Positions 43,508-54,700 of a DNA stretch of 64,000 nt are shown here, one piece after another. A program made the position numbers and the translations under genes. The DNA comes from Silene latifolia (Eukaryota > Streptophyta > Magnoliopsida > Caryophyllales > Caryophyllaceae). Every line of letters starts with the position of its first letter. Within the stretch, counting starts at the first letter, position 1. The notes below the pieces were generated by a model that did no database searches, had not been told where the DNA came from, and worked only from the letters and a program-made list of their open reading frames with translations. The stretch lies in assembly GCF_048544455.1 (NCBI RefSeq), contig NC_133526.1, forward strand, positions 4,852,001-4,916,000, given 5' to 3'.

Positions 43508-44974
43508 TCATTTTTCTTTATAAATGAAACCTTTCCGGGAAGGATGGAAATAGATAGCTTTGCCATTGACAGTCGTAATTTTGGGACCATCTTTTCGAGA
43601 CATCTTGAAAAATCTCCCATTAAATTCAACATCACAACAACTGGAGATCGTTGGCCATCGATAGAGCTTCTTGCACAACTTTAACTCATGTTCTTGATTC
43701 CTCAAACAATTAGCCGACGGCAGCCAGTCCCAGTCTTGATGAAAATCAATTACTCTAAGATTGAATTGCTCCAAATTGCAAGTGCTTCTTAACAAATGCA
43801 CTATAAGGCGTGATAATGATTTCCCAGGCTTGCAATAAGTTACCCAGTTATCGATTTCCACATTTATCGACTTTATCCTTCTGAGTGCTCGTCGTGAGGT
43901 GCTTACATTGCCAGGATTTCGGTACAATGGCTCGTTATAATTATCGACACCCCAAAATTTCAGGGTCAAAACATCTACTTTAGGACACATCTTTAACAAT
44001 GACAACAGAGTATTTAAACTATGGCTCGATTTCATATTAATTGTGAGCCGAGTAACATTGTGTAACACCGTAGATAAGGCATCTACTGCAGAAATATCAA
44101 TGGTAAGGATCCTTACTTTAGAAATTGCCTCATAAATATCTGATTGATATTGGTGAAGATCAGTAAATTCAATTTTCGTTTCACGCAGCATAATCGGTTC
44201 CTCCTCAAAAGAAAAGGTTAAGCATTTTGGAGCGAAAATAGCCAAGTACTCTAAATTTGGGGCATTAATCACAATTGTACCTCTTAGCAAAGTCACATCC
44301 ATATTGCTAGCCCAGCAATTGCAAAGCACATCCATATTGCTAGCCCAGCAATCTAACGACAATTTTACAAGTGACGGACAAGCCTTAACTAGTTTTTCAA
44401 TCCATTGATAATTCAGACCAAAGTGAATGGTTAAGTTCTTCAAATTTGGAAGATTGATGGTATCACAATCCTCAGGGAATCGCCAATCATCATACGAGCC
44501 ACTTTTGGAACCCAATTCAATCGACACTAGCGACTGCGTTTGAAAAATAACACTTGGTAATGTATATATTTTATACCAACAAGCAGCATCACGCCATGTT
44601 ACCTTAAGTTGATGGACGTTTCGGTTACAAACGTCGCGAATTACAATATCCATGAGAGGCGCCCAATAGTTGAGATCAAAGGATTTTTTAAAATCGATAC
44701 TGAAGCTATGGATAAAAGGTGAGGTAATTTGTCTCATGGTTTCATTCAATGTGGTATCGAGATTAAGTAATTTATAAGTCTCGCGGAAGGCGATGTCAAT
44801 AGAGGTTGTGTTGGACCAGAGACCACGCCATCGACGGGATAAAGTTCCGGTAGCGATGGCTAATTGGAAAGGAAGAAGGGAAATAATTAAGATAAGAATG
44901 TCGTCGGGAAGATAGCTCAGCCTGTCGATACTTCGATTACTACTTCTTTTATCGTTCTCGTTCGTCCTCGCCAT
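43508..44974 (-). CDS. F-box/LRR/FBD protein, gene E
   Basis: One 488-codon exon, uninterrupted. F-box about residues 17-53 (IDRLSYLPDDILILIISLL, SRRWRGLW), conserved ITSPFIHSF block near 82, LRR segment about 168-215 (INLPNLKNLTIHFGL, CPSLVKLSLDCW), INAPNLEYL strand near 235, and FBD tail about 435-480 (CCDVEFNGRFFKMSRKDGPK). Predicted SCF substrate receptor, target unknown. It contains an in-frame 33-base tandem duplication (CWASNMDV twice, 44283-44350) not seen in D or G. It is the only intact member of the D/E/G/1 subgroup. Its 5' flank (TTATGTCTTTTAGCTTTTCT) is shared with G. Confidence 0.85.
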   Translation of the reverse strand: MARTNENDKRSSNRSIDRLSYLPDDILILIISLLPFQLAIATGTLSRRWRGLWSNTTSIDIAFRETYKLLNLDTTLNETMRQITSPFIHSFSIDFKKSFDLNYWAPLMDIVIRDVCNRNVHQLKVTWRDAACWYKIYTLPSVIFQTQSLVSIELGSKSGSYDDWRFPEDCDTINLPNLKNLTIHFGLNYQWIEKLVKACPSLVKLSLDCWASNMDVLCNCWASNMDVTLLRGTIVINAPNLEYLAIFAPKCLTFSFEEEPIMLRETKIEFTDLHQYQSDIYEAISKVRILTIDISAVDALSTVLHNVTRLTINMKSSHSLNTLLSLLKMCPKVDVLTLKFWGVDNYNEPLYRNPGNVSTSRRALRRIKSINVEIDNWVTYCKPGKSLSRLIVHLLRSTCNLEQFNLRVIDFHQDWDWLPSANCLRNQEHELKLCKKLYRWPTISSCCDVEFNGRFFKMSRKDGPKITTVNGKAIYFHPSRKGFIYKEK

Positions 44975-45229
44975 CTTTGCTAAGTTTGGTTTTTAGGGTT
45001 TATGTCTTTTAGCTTTTCTCTTTGCAAGAATTTTTTGATTTTGCTTTTTTTTTTTTTTCTATGTCAATCTCGGCTATAAGTTAAGGATATTTATATATTC
45101 ATTATAAATAACGTAGTTTCTTAATTGCATGCTCAATTATACGAGCATACAAATTTCCATAAAATTTTCATAAATATTCTTCTCCTTATAAAAATAGAAA
45201 CTAGAATATTGAGATTTTCCCAAAAATAA

Positions 45230-45823
45230 ACATACCCCACTTATGGTATTAATTAGTATAAAGATGTTAATTATTTAACCTACACAAATACAATATAAGT
45301 ATGTTATATTTTGAAAACTATTATAAGATAAATAAACTAAGCTAGATTTCCAAAAAAATAAAATATTTCATACTTATTTCGATTTGATTTAATGCATATA
45401 TGTATTATTTTTATAGAAACATATAAGCCTCCTAAAATTGAATGTCAAAATAGTAAAAGTAATTTTGTTAGTAGAGAAAAGAATTGTAATAACACTGAAT
45501 ATAGTAATATGATAGCAATCACTCATTTGAATAGTCAAAATAACAATATTAGCGGCGAGGGGAGTAGTGAAAGTAATAGAAGTAACAACGGGAGTAGTGA
45601 AATTATCAATATTAGCTAACCAATTGATTTAAGTAAAATATTAATAGCGAGAGTAAATTTGTCTCATAATTTATTTCATCGTAATTTTAGGATGTCATAG
45701 AAAAATATATTAATGATAAATTTATGAGTTATGCAACTTTAAAATAATCTTTTTTTATTTAATTGAAAATAAATTTTAATTCTAAATAGAGTTAGCCTAG
45801 GCGGGGTTGGGCAGCAATACTAG
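45230..45823 (+). mobile_element. Helitron 3, 3' part (same family as Helitron 1)
   Basis: The 3' end is a decayed GC-rich hairpin followed by CAGCAATACTAG and a flanking T. The sequence matches Helitron 1 (inverted) over ~600 bp, including ATGATAAATTTATGAG-type and GGGAGTAGTGAAATTATC blocks. The 5' end was not found; 44975-45230 is AT-rich with nothing recognised. Confidence 0.55.
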
Positions 45824-45949
45824 TCTTTTACTATTTTTATATCTTAATTAGTTGTGATTTTATTAAATTAAGTCGGTTCTAGAAATTGAAATTTTAACTT
45901 TGGTAGGGAAAGGGTTGGTGGTGGAGGTAGAGGATAGCAGGGGAGGCGT

Positions 45950-46135
45950 ATAGAGATCATCTATCCCATTTTTATGTCTTATTTTATGTCTTATCCCCTT
46001 AAAAACTTGACACATCACACTTGAAAATTGAACTAATAAAAATGGTAATATTATATCTTAAAGTGCTAATGTATCATTAGGAGAAGTAATGAGACACAAT
46101 ATGGGACATAAAATGGGACAGAGGATATGCTCTGG
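45950..46135. mobile_element. Mutator-type MITE, 9-bp target duplication
   Basis: GGGAGGCGT flanks it on both sides (45941-45949 and 46136-46144). The inverted ends share ATCCCATTTTTATGTC / CCCATTTTATGTCCCAT-type sequence. Same family as the two copies just downstream. Confidence 0.75.
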
Positions 46136-46257
46136 GGGAGGCGTGAGCCGGTAGGGTAGTTGATATCACACGTCTCACCTTATGTCTCATCGTGTATCCC
46201 ATCACCTTAAAATCTTGACACATTACACATAAGATAATAAAAAAGGTAATAACATAT

Positions 46258-46437
46258 CAGTGAGAATCCTTTGTCCCATTTGGTGCCCCATTATGTGTCC
46301 CACTCCATACACATTTTGACACATCAACACTTTAGCATTTATTTTGTATTTTTTTATTTTCAACATGCGACGTGTCAATAAATTATTGGAGTGACACATA
46401 GAATGAGACAGAAAAGTGGGACAAATGATCCATACTG
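46258..46437. mobile_element. Mutator-type MITE inside the outer MITE
   Basis: 180 bp, flanked by the 9-bp duplication ATAACATAT (46249-46257, 46438-46446). Ends CAGTGAGAATCC and GGATCCATACTG (inverted) match, as do inner TTTGTCCCA segments. Confidence 0.8.
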
Positions 46438-46447
46438 ATAACATATA

Positions 46448-48010
46448 CTCCCTCCACAAACCTATTTTCACCCCTTTTGCTTTTGGGAGGTCAAAATTTT
46501 CGAACTTTGACCGTAAATAAGTTGGAAAATAAAAATTATTAGATTATAAAACAAAAATATTTGAACTTGTTAGAACACACTTGATTAATGATGCCAAGTT
46601 CCCTTGTTATTTGATTGTTTATTCTTTGTTACAAATGTTTAGTGATTGAAGCAATCAAATGTACTCTCAAGGAGGTATAACCTAATCAAGATGAAGCCAA
46701 CAAGAAGTCAACACAATGATATGATCCTAGCCTTAGTCGAAAATTGTAAGAGTAAGTGTAACATTCTCATTTTCGTTAAGTAGCTGCAAAACCATGCAAC
46801 AGTGCACTGCACAGTGGTTTTTGATATTACCGTATGGGGGAATGTTTATACGAAAAGTTTAAGTGTTAAAATCTTTACAAATTTCATATTCTCAAAGCTT
46901 TAACATTTGAATGTTCAAAGTTTGAAAACAAATCTGAAATTTTAAGCCACTAATCTCCATTGATAAAACCTCAAGATTTGTGCATTTACCTTTTACCAAA
47001 TGGTAAGTTGAACTTGTCAACGTTTTAAAGCTATAAAAGTTTTTTGCCAATTTGGTAAAGTGTCACATGTTGAGTGTTTTGGGAAGACTTTTCTGATTTT
47101 GATCAAAGACTTGTGCCTCAAGCCTAAAGCCTAACATTTACCATCATTCAAAGGCTACCTATTTTATATTGGATTTAATTAACCTAAGTTGTACTTCTTA
47201 GTGATCAAATCCATTATAAATAGTGTGAACTAACTTCATTTATTTCTCAAATCTTTCCAAAGCATTTATTGTAAAACCTTACAAATCATTTGTGCATTTA
47301 AAGCTTTGTCCGTTCTTCAAGTATTTGCAAAACGTTTTTCATATTTTAAAAGTCTTCATTTATTTTCGATAAGATATAAACCTCCAAGTATATGTTCGCT
47401 GCACTGTGACATAATGAGTTTGTTCCAGGATTCTCGTGTTTAAGTCTTAATTGTGATCTCCATGTTCATTAAGTGAACCCTTGAGATTCAAAGACTCTGT
47501 AAACCTCTGAGATAGAACATATAAACTCTTGAAGTGGAGTAGCTTTAAGTTTGAGTGCAATCGGGGTAGATTGGCGAGTTATTTTCATTGTAAAGGTTTA
47601 GTTGTTTGAGTAAATTTATAAGCAAACAATAAAATAACGGTTGGACGTAGGCCTCGGAGTAGAGGATGAATCAATTTTCTAAATGTCGTTTGTTTGTTCA
47701 TTTACTCTTGCGTTCTTTCACTTTGCTATTTCCCGTTCATACTTATTTAGGTTCTGTGTCACACTGACATAAAACAGTTGTACCATCTTGTGAACTTACA
47801 TTCTATTAAGTTTTTCAAGGTTCGTGCTTTAAGGTTCCTTACTTAAGTTATCAATTAACTAAGTTAAGAACACTTATTTTCATAACATCTTTCACGAAAA
47901 AAAATTTCAAAAAAAAAAAAAAGTAACATAGACTTCGAAAAACACGGTCAAAGTGTCGTCTTGGAGACCGCAATAAAACAAATGGGGTGAAAATAAGTTT
48001 GTGGAGGGAG
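46448..48010. mobile_element. Stowaway/mariner-like element holding a probable solo LTR
   Basis: CTCCCTCCACAAACCTATTT at the left is inverted at the right (GAAAATAAGTTTGTGGAGGG AG), with TA on each side (46446-46447, 48011-48012). Inner inverted pieces include TTTGACCGT. The 1.56-kb length is mostly a 1.3-kb LTR-like insertion; the rest is about 240 bp, normal for a Stowaway MITE. Confidence 0.75.
46568..47887 (+). mobile_element. Probable solo LTR
   Basis: The segment starts TGTTAGAACACAC and ends CATAACA (TGTTA...TAACA inverted match). It has a TATA box (CCATTATAAATAG near 47215) and the base composition of a copia-type LTR. It sits inside the mariner-like element. A clear 5-bp target duplication was not found, so the exact ends are uncertain. 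Confidence 0.35.
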
Positions 48011-48090
48011 TATCAAAGTGTTTATGTGTCAATGAGGAAAGTGATGGGATACAAGATGGAATACGAAATGGGACAAAGGATGATATTCCA

Positions 48091-48668
48091 CACAAAATTT
48101 GGAGGATACGGTCGTCTCTCCGGAGTTTTTGTGATTAATCTAAATATCTACTGCTCTCCCACTCTTAAGTGTCTTTAATTTTTACGTCAAAATGTAATCG
48201 GATTAAAAAGTTCGAATTATATGGTACGATGGCTAGTTGTAGAACTATTCATTTAGTTTGGGCTAATTTTGTACGGATCATTTTCCTTCCAAAAAATTGT
48301 TTTTCCTACTAAATTTTCTAAGGTAACATAGCTTATAGCTTTAGTTAGGTGGTGGATGATAGTATAGCATTAATAAGGGTAATTGTGCGGGTCAAACCGG
48401 CAGCAGCACACCATATCTGCTGGAAAGATGGACTACGTATGGTCTACGGACGGGTCGGAGATAGGAGTACACATTTTTCATCGATGAGTGGAACATATTA
48501 TGAGCCTGTTTTACGATTAACACAACGAAAATATAAATCAACTACCGATAAGTAATTAACAATCAAAGATTTCAAACCAAATTATTAGAGTCACATACTC
48601 ATATGCATCATAAAGCAAAAGATTTGTGCAACATCGTCGAAAACAATAGATAGTTCTACTAAATTAAA
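48091..48668 (-). other. F-box G 3' flank; no gene
   Basis: 48475-48610 is the duplicated 3' flank also found at 4080-4310 and 43255-43400 (CATCGATGAGTGGAACATAT). 48091-48470 has nothing recognisable. Confidence 0.5.
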
Positions 48669-50157
48669 TTAAACCCTTCTGGGACGACCAAAACAGATAA
48701 CTTTGCCATTTTCAGTCCTAAGTTTGGGACCATCTTTTCGAGACATCTTAATAAAACTCCCTTTAAATTCAACATCGCAATTGGAGATCGTTGGACACCA
48801 ATACAGTTTCTTGCACAACTTTATCTCGTCTTTTTCATCAAGCAACAAATTAGCCGGCGTTGACCAATCTTGACCAAAATAATTTACTCTAAGATTGAAT
48901 TGCTTCAAATCGCAAGTGCTTCTTAACAAATCCATTATAAGGCGTGAGAAAGGTTCCGGCGTTGACCAATCTTGACCAAAATAATTTACTCTAAAATAAG
49001 TTCTCCTGTTATCGATTTCCACGTTTATCGACTTTATCTTTCTGATTGCTCGTTGTGAGCTGGTGCTTATATCGCCAGGCTTTGGGTATAACGGCTGCTT
49101 CTTATCATTCTTATCGACATCGCAAAATTTAAGGGTCAAAACGCTCTAATACCGACACATGTCTAACACGGACAACAGAGTATTTAAACAGAGGCTCAGT
49201 TTCATATTAACAGTGAGCCGAGTAACATTGCGAAACCCCGTAGTAGATAAGGTATCTACTGTAGAAATATCAATGGTAAGGATCCTTACTTTAGAAATCG
49301 CCTCATAAAATTTAGACAACTTTTCTTTATCTGCTTGACCTTGAAAAGATCAAAAATTCGATTTTGGTTTCACGCAGCACAATTGGTTCCTCCTCAAAAG
49401 AAAAGGTCAATGATTTCGGAGCAGAAATAGCCAAGTATTCTAAATTTGGGGAATTAATCACTATTTTACAGCTTTCCAAAGACATATCAATTTCTCTATC
49501 ACAGCAATTTAAAGCCAATTTCTCGAGTGATGGACAAAACTTAATTAGTTTTTCAATCCATTTTATGATTTCGAACTCCAAAGCAAAGTAAATGGTTAAA
49601 ATCTTCAAATTTGGAAGATTGATGGCATCACAATCATAAGGTAATTGCCAATCACAATAAGCATACAAGCCATAAAGATGACCATACGAGCCACGTTTGG
49701 AACCCAATTCCATCGATACTAGCGACTGCGTTTGGAAAATAACACTTGGTAATGTATACATATGCCTAGTTACAGGATTACGCCATGTTACCTTAAGTTG
49801 ATGGACATTCCGGTTACAAACGTCGCGAATTATAACATCCATGCAAGGCGCCCAAAAGTCCAGATTGGATTCAACAAAATTGATACTGAAGTTATGGATA
49901 AAAGGTGAGGTAATTTGTCTCATGGTTCCATTCAATGCGGTATCGAGATTAAATTGATTCAGGTAGCCGCCAAAGGTGAAATCGATAGAGGTTGTGTTAG
50001 TCCAAAGACCACGCCATCGACGGGATAAAGTCCCGGTAGTGATGGCTGATCGAAGAGGAAGAAGGGAGATAATTAAAATAAGAATTTCGTCGGGAAGAGA
50101 ACTTAACCTGTCGACTCTTCGATTTCTCCTTCTATTATTCCTGTTCATCCTTTCCAT
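48669..50157 (-). pseudogene. F-box/LRR/FBD pseudogene G
   Basis: From the ATG at 50157 the F-box (VDRLSSLPDEILILIISLL), LRR segment (INLPNLKILTIYFAL, CPSLEKLALNCC) and INSPNLEYL strand read well to ~49340. The frame is then lost in the loop before KLSKFYEAI, and a stop falls near 49147 in the block corresponding to CP.VDVLTLKF. The FBD tail (CDVEFKGSFIKMSRKDGPK) ends at 48669. About 42 bases encoding RVNYFGQDWSTP occur twice (48852-48893, 48955-48996). The extra copy replaces the YCKPGKSF-like segment seen in E, which looks like a templated patch. Closest relatives: E, D, pseudogene 1. Confidence 0.85.
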
Positions 50158-50280
50158 CTTTGCTAAGCCTTCAAGGGTTTTTAGGGTTTATGTCTTTTAG
50201 CTTTTCTCTTCGCAAGGAATTTGTGATTTTATTTTATTTTTAAAATCAAGTTCGACTATAGTAAATAGGCTTTACCACAA

Positions 50281-50995
50281 TTACGAGTGGGTCATGCTCA
50301 TTCATATACATGATTTACTCAATCATGTACATAAATGACTATTTTACCCCTCCCATTTTACACTATTTTCAATTTTAGTTTACTTCAATCTTTCAATTTT
50401 CTCCACCAACAACCACCACCCCCTCCCCTGCCCTACCACCCCCTCCCCTGCTCGTCGGCTTCCAGTCTCGCCGGTCGGATCCCCACCGCTCCACCCACCC
50501 AGATCCCACCGTCCCTTTCCCACGACCCCACCATCCCAGGCTCGCCCCCACCCACCCATTCTACCGCCTCTCTCTCGCGTCCCTGCACAACGACAACCAC
50601 CGTCTCCCTCGCCGCCCTTGCACTTCAACCACCATACGAACCTCCCACCCGCCCCTCCACTATCATCCAACCACCCTTTCCAATAACTCTATAATCCTAA
50701 TTTCAATAAACTCTAATTATTTCATCAACACTTTAATTTACACTTGTTTGATTGAATTGAAAAAATTGATGCATAATTAACGAAATAATAGTTCTTGATC
50801 GATGTGAGAATCATGATTAACGATTTAACGATTTTTACTAATTTGGTACAAATTATATTAATTTTTGGAAGGAAGAGAGAAAGGGAGAATTAATTTTTTG
50901 TTTGAGGTAGAAGGATAATGAACGAAAAATTATGACAAAAAGTACATGATTGAGTAAAACTCGTACATGAATGAGTAATGACGTTACGAGTATAT
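50281..50995. mobile_element. TIR element, ~715 bp
   Basis: TTTACTCAATCATGTAC on the left is inverted at the right as GTACATGATTGAGTAAA, with further matches in CTCATTCAT and the ACGAG ends. The 50400-50690 interior is very C-rich (CCACCCCCTCCCCTGCCC) and opens a proline-rich frame on + and a glycine-rich frame on -. These look like composition effects or captured sequence, not a known protein. Confidence 0.65.
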
Positions 50996-51539
50996 ATGAC
51001 ATAAATTAAACAATATTTATATTATATTTGTTATAAGAAAACAGGTGGGGGTACAAGTTTTCATAACAATCGTAGCTAGCTATTTTATCATATATTGTAA
51101 CCATTTTTAATTGATATAGGAAAAAAACGAAGTTGCTTCATACATAATACTCCAATACTATATTTTTTTTTTGTGTATACCATCCGACTACATAAATACC
51201 ATACTAACGCCCAATAATAAATGCAAAAATATAGTTTTTTTCTAGTCGTTCTAGAGGATTGAAAATATGGAATAAAAACCGAGTTGATTCGCAACAACGC
51301 CTCTCTTTATTATGGTGACATTGACGTTATATTTCTAACTTATAAATAAATGATTTTAGGGATCGTTTGGTTCGCTGCTCAGGAATGCAATGAGAAACCA
51401 TATAAGTATGGAGTTCTAGTTCCATACCTTTCAAACTGGTTTGGTTCATTGGAAATAAAGTAAAGGGCTTGGAATTGAGTTAGAATCCATTCAGTAAGTG
51501 GATTTCTACCAATCCATAGTTTCTGAGCATTATAATAAA
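50996..51539. other. No gene; repeat fragments
   Basis: 51160-51215 (TGTATACCATCCGACTACAT) recurs at 58463-58510. 51356-51380 (GGGATCGTTTGGTTCGCTGC) resembles the left end of the MITE at 9036. Nothing else is seen. Confidence 0.45.
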
Positions 51540-51710
51540 AAAATTGAGTTTTGTTTTAAGAATTTTGAATTTTATTATAAATTTTTTGAGTTTATAACAT
51601 TAAGTTATAAAAAATTGCAATAATAGTCAAAAACATTACATATAAGTTTAGTAAAATTTGAGTTTTGACCGAAAAAAAATAAAATCTAACTTATAAATTT
51701 TAATAAGCTC
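51540..51710 (-). repeat. AT-rich repeat abutting the 3' end of F-box H
   Basis: Inverted match to 5540-5762 (shared AAACTTATATGTAATGTTTT when inverted). F-box homology of H stops exactly where this begins (CAACATCGCAACCC at 51711). Confidence 0.5.
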
Positions 51711-54700
51711 AACATCGCAACCCTTGGAGATCATTGGACACCGATAGAGTAGCTTGCATAACATCAACTCGCGTCCTTCTGTACGCTCCACATTGCCCGC
51801 CAGCCAATGTTGACAACCTTGTACACTAAGATTGAAGTGCTCCAAATTCGGGATGAATTTCAACAAGTACGCAACTAGGTCTAAGAAACATTTTGCAGGC
51901 TCGCGACAATTTTAGATCTCGATCTGAATCCTTTTGAGTGATCGCGGTAAGTTGCTTACATTGACAGGCAGTGGACATAACGACTGCTCGTTGTCTTTAC
52001 CGATATCCATAACATTCAAGGTCAAAACGTCTAGTAAAGGACACATCTCTAATATTGATGACATAGTCTTTAAACTATAGGATACTGTTGGGTCCCGCCC
52101 AATAAATTCTTGGTGTAATTGTCAACAAAGTTTGCTGCATGGTTTTGTATTGCAAATAGTAATGCAATAGTTTCTCATGGAGAAAACATGGGACGGTGCA
52201 TGTGTATGCCTAGCAATAGGTGGTTGCAATTGTTGACAATAAGAGCATGCATTGTTGGACTTGGAAGTAAGACTTCAGTGCAATTGCTTTGCTTCTCTGA
52301 CAAATAGTGAAGTTGCACTTGCCTATAAAAGGACGCATACATCACTTGGAATTGGCAGAGGGAAGGAAGCAAGGAGCACTCTACATCGAAATTGTGAGTG
52401 TCTTCTTGGTATTGTGCTTCACTGGAATTTGGTGGAGTACAAGGCAGACCTTACGGTATTTGTAAGGTACTCACACAAATAAACAAGGGGTTGTGATTCG
52501 GATAACGGTTCAACCGGGTTTGAGTGTGTGAGGCAGTATAACGGGTCTTCTCTTACAATAATTTAGAGGGTTACTCTAGGGGTATAATTGGTGGTGTTTT
52601 CCAATTATACTGGAGGGTCTAGAGGGTACTAGTTTGTATTCCTATATTATTGTCGGGTCCAAATTCGGTGTGTAATTTGGTACCGGTTACGTTGTACTGG
52701 CACTATCTTTATAGTGGCACTATATTATAGTGGATTCAGTCTTTTTCGGCTGGTGGGTTTTACCTCCGTCTTGGAGGGTTTTGCCCTGGGTATTGACCCT
52801 AAATCTTGTCTCAACTTATTATTAGCTTGCGGTTTATTTTACTTTTACATTATATATCGATCGGTGCTTCCGTTGCGCGTGGGAGATTGGAGCTAATTTC
52901 CCAACAAGTGGTATCAGAGCCACTTCGGCTCGGTCCGAGTAGTCTGGTGGTTTGATCGGTAGGGATGTCAAATATGGGGTCTCAGTTTGGAGTACCAAAA
53001 TTTGATGGTAAAAGTAGTTTCACCCTCTGGCAGAGGAGGATGAAGGATATCCTGATACATCTTGGCTTGGCTAAAGCCTTGAAAGGAGATGAAGGCAAGC
53101 CGGAAAAGTTGAGTGATGCCGACTGGGAGGAGGTGTGTACTAAGTGTGCTAGTATCATCGGGTTGTGCATCTCGGATTCCGTCATTAATCGTGTTCTTGA
53201 CGATGACTCTCCATCGACGATATGGGAAAAATTGGAAAAGCTTTACATGGCAAAAAGCTTGACCAATAAGTTGTTGCTAAAGCGACGGTTATATCGGTTG
53301 CGGATGGACGAGGCGGAAAATCTCATTGGACATGTCAATTTGTTCAATGGACTGTTAGATGAGTTGAAAAAGATCGATGTTAAGGTTGAGGAGGAGGATA
53401 AAGCGTTGTTACTCCTCAACTCTCTCCCGGATACATACGAGACGTATGTGGATACGATTCTGTGCGGAAAGGATACTATTACCATGGAGGAAGCACAGGC
53501 GGCATTGTTGTCCTTTGATGCGAGGAAGAAGGACAAGGATGGAATGCGGAGTGACATCTCAGTGATGGTTGCTCGGGATGGGAGAGGACGATCGTCTAAC
53601 AGGGATTATGGATCGACGCACGGCAGGTCTCGATCCAGGAACACTTCTCGGAATGACGGAGTAAAGTGTTACAAGTGTGGTGACATTGGGCACATAAGGC
53701 GGAATTGTCCTAGGAAATATGTGCCGGATAACAATGGCGACGCCAACTTGGCTGCCGGTGAAGGGAGTAGTGATTGTTTCCTTACCGAAGAGTGTGACTT
53801 ACTTGCGGTCACGGATAAGTGCGATGTATCTTCCAAGGAAGAATGGGTGTTAGATTCTGGTTGTGTCAATCACGTTTGTACCCGGAAAGAGAGTTTTGAT
53901 TAGCTCCAAGAAGGCGTGCCCGGGAAGTTTAAGTTGGCCAATAATTCAACAGTGGATGTCCTTGGTGTTGGGTGGTGAAAATCAAAACATCTAGTGGGGC
54001 GGTGCATACTTTGGACAAGGTAGCTTATGTTCCAGAGTTGCGGCGGAATCTAATCTCACTTAGTCAGTTGGACTCCCAAGGTTATGAGTCTAAAACTCAT
54101 GGGGGAGTGGTGAAGGTGACTAAGGGTACTATTGTCCTCATGAAGGGGGAGTTGCATCGTGGTTTGTACCGTCTGGCGGTGAAGACCTCAAAAGGTGACT
54201 GGGAACGGAAAAGACGTCGACGTGTTTCGTTCGCGGTAGAGGCGATGAAGGTAAATTGTTTCCAGGTTGCAGACGGGGGCAAGGGAAAAATTCCTGCTGG
54301 TAAAAGGGTGGAGGGGTGGAGGTCCCTCTCCAGAGTCATTTGACGCGGTGACTCGGTTGCGGCTGTACACGGTGCATTGACCGTGGTAGTGAGTTAGGGT
54401 GAGGACCGGATACTAACTCGGGTGTGCAGCTGGTATTTGAAATCGGTCAATGGTTGATTCCTCGGTTACTCCCTTGGGCGGGAGGGGGAGATTTGTTGGG
54501 TCCCGCCCAATAAATTATTGGTGTAATTGTCAACAAAGTTTGCTGCATGGTTTTGTATTGCAAATAGTAATGCAATAGTTTCTCATGGAGAAAACATGGG
54601 ACGGTGCATATGTATGCCTAGCAATAGGTGGTTGCAATTGTTGACAATAAGAGCATGCATTGTTGGACTTGGAAGTAAGACTTGATGCAACCGCTTGCTT

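Larger units (their letters stand above)
46160..48090. mobile_element. Outer Mutator-type MITE, split by two later insertions
   Basis: The left part (46160-46250, TATGTCTCATCGTGTATCCC) pairs with inverted sequence at 48015-48090 (GGGATACAAGATGG, GGGACAAAGGATGATATTCC). Between them lie a second MITE of the same family and a mariner-like element. Edges are approximate. Confidence 0.5.

Noticed and set aside
50335-50694. Proline-rich + frame and glycine-rich - frame
   Set aside because: Caused by a C-rich stretch inside a TIR element; no domain or conserved motif.
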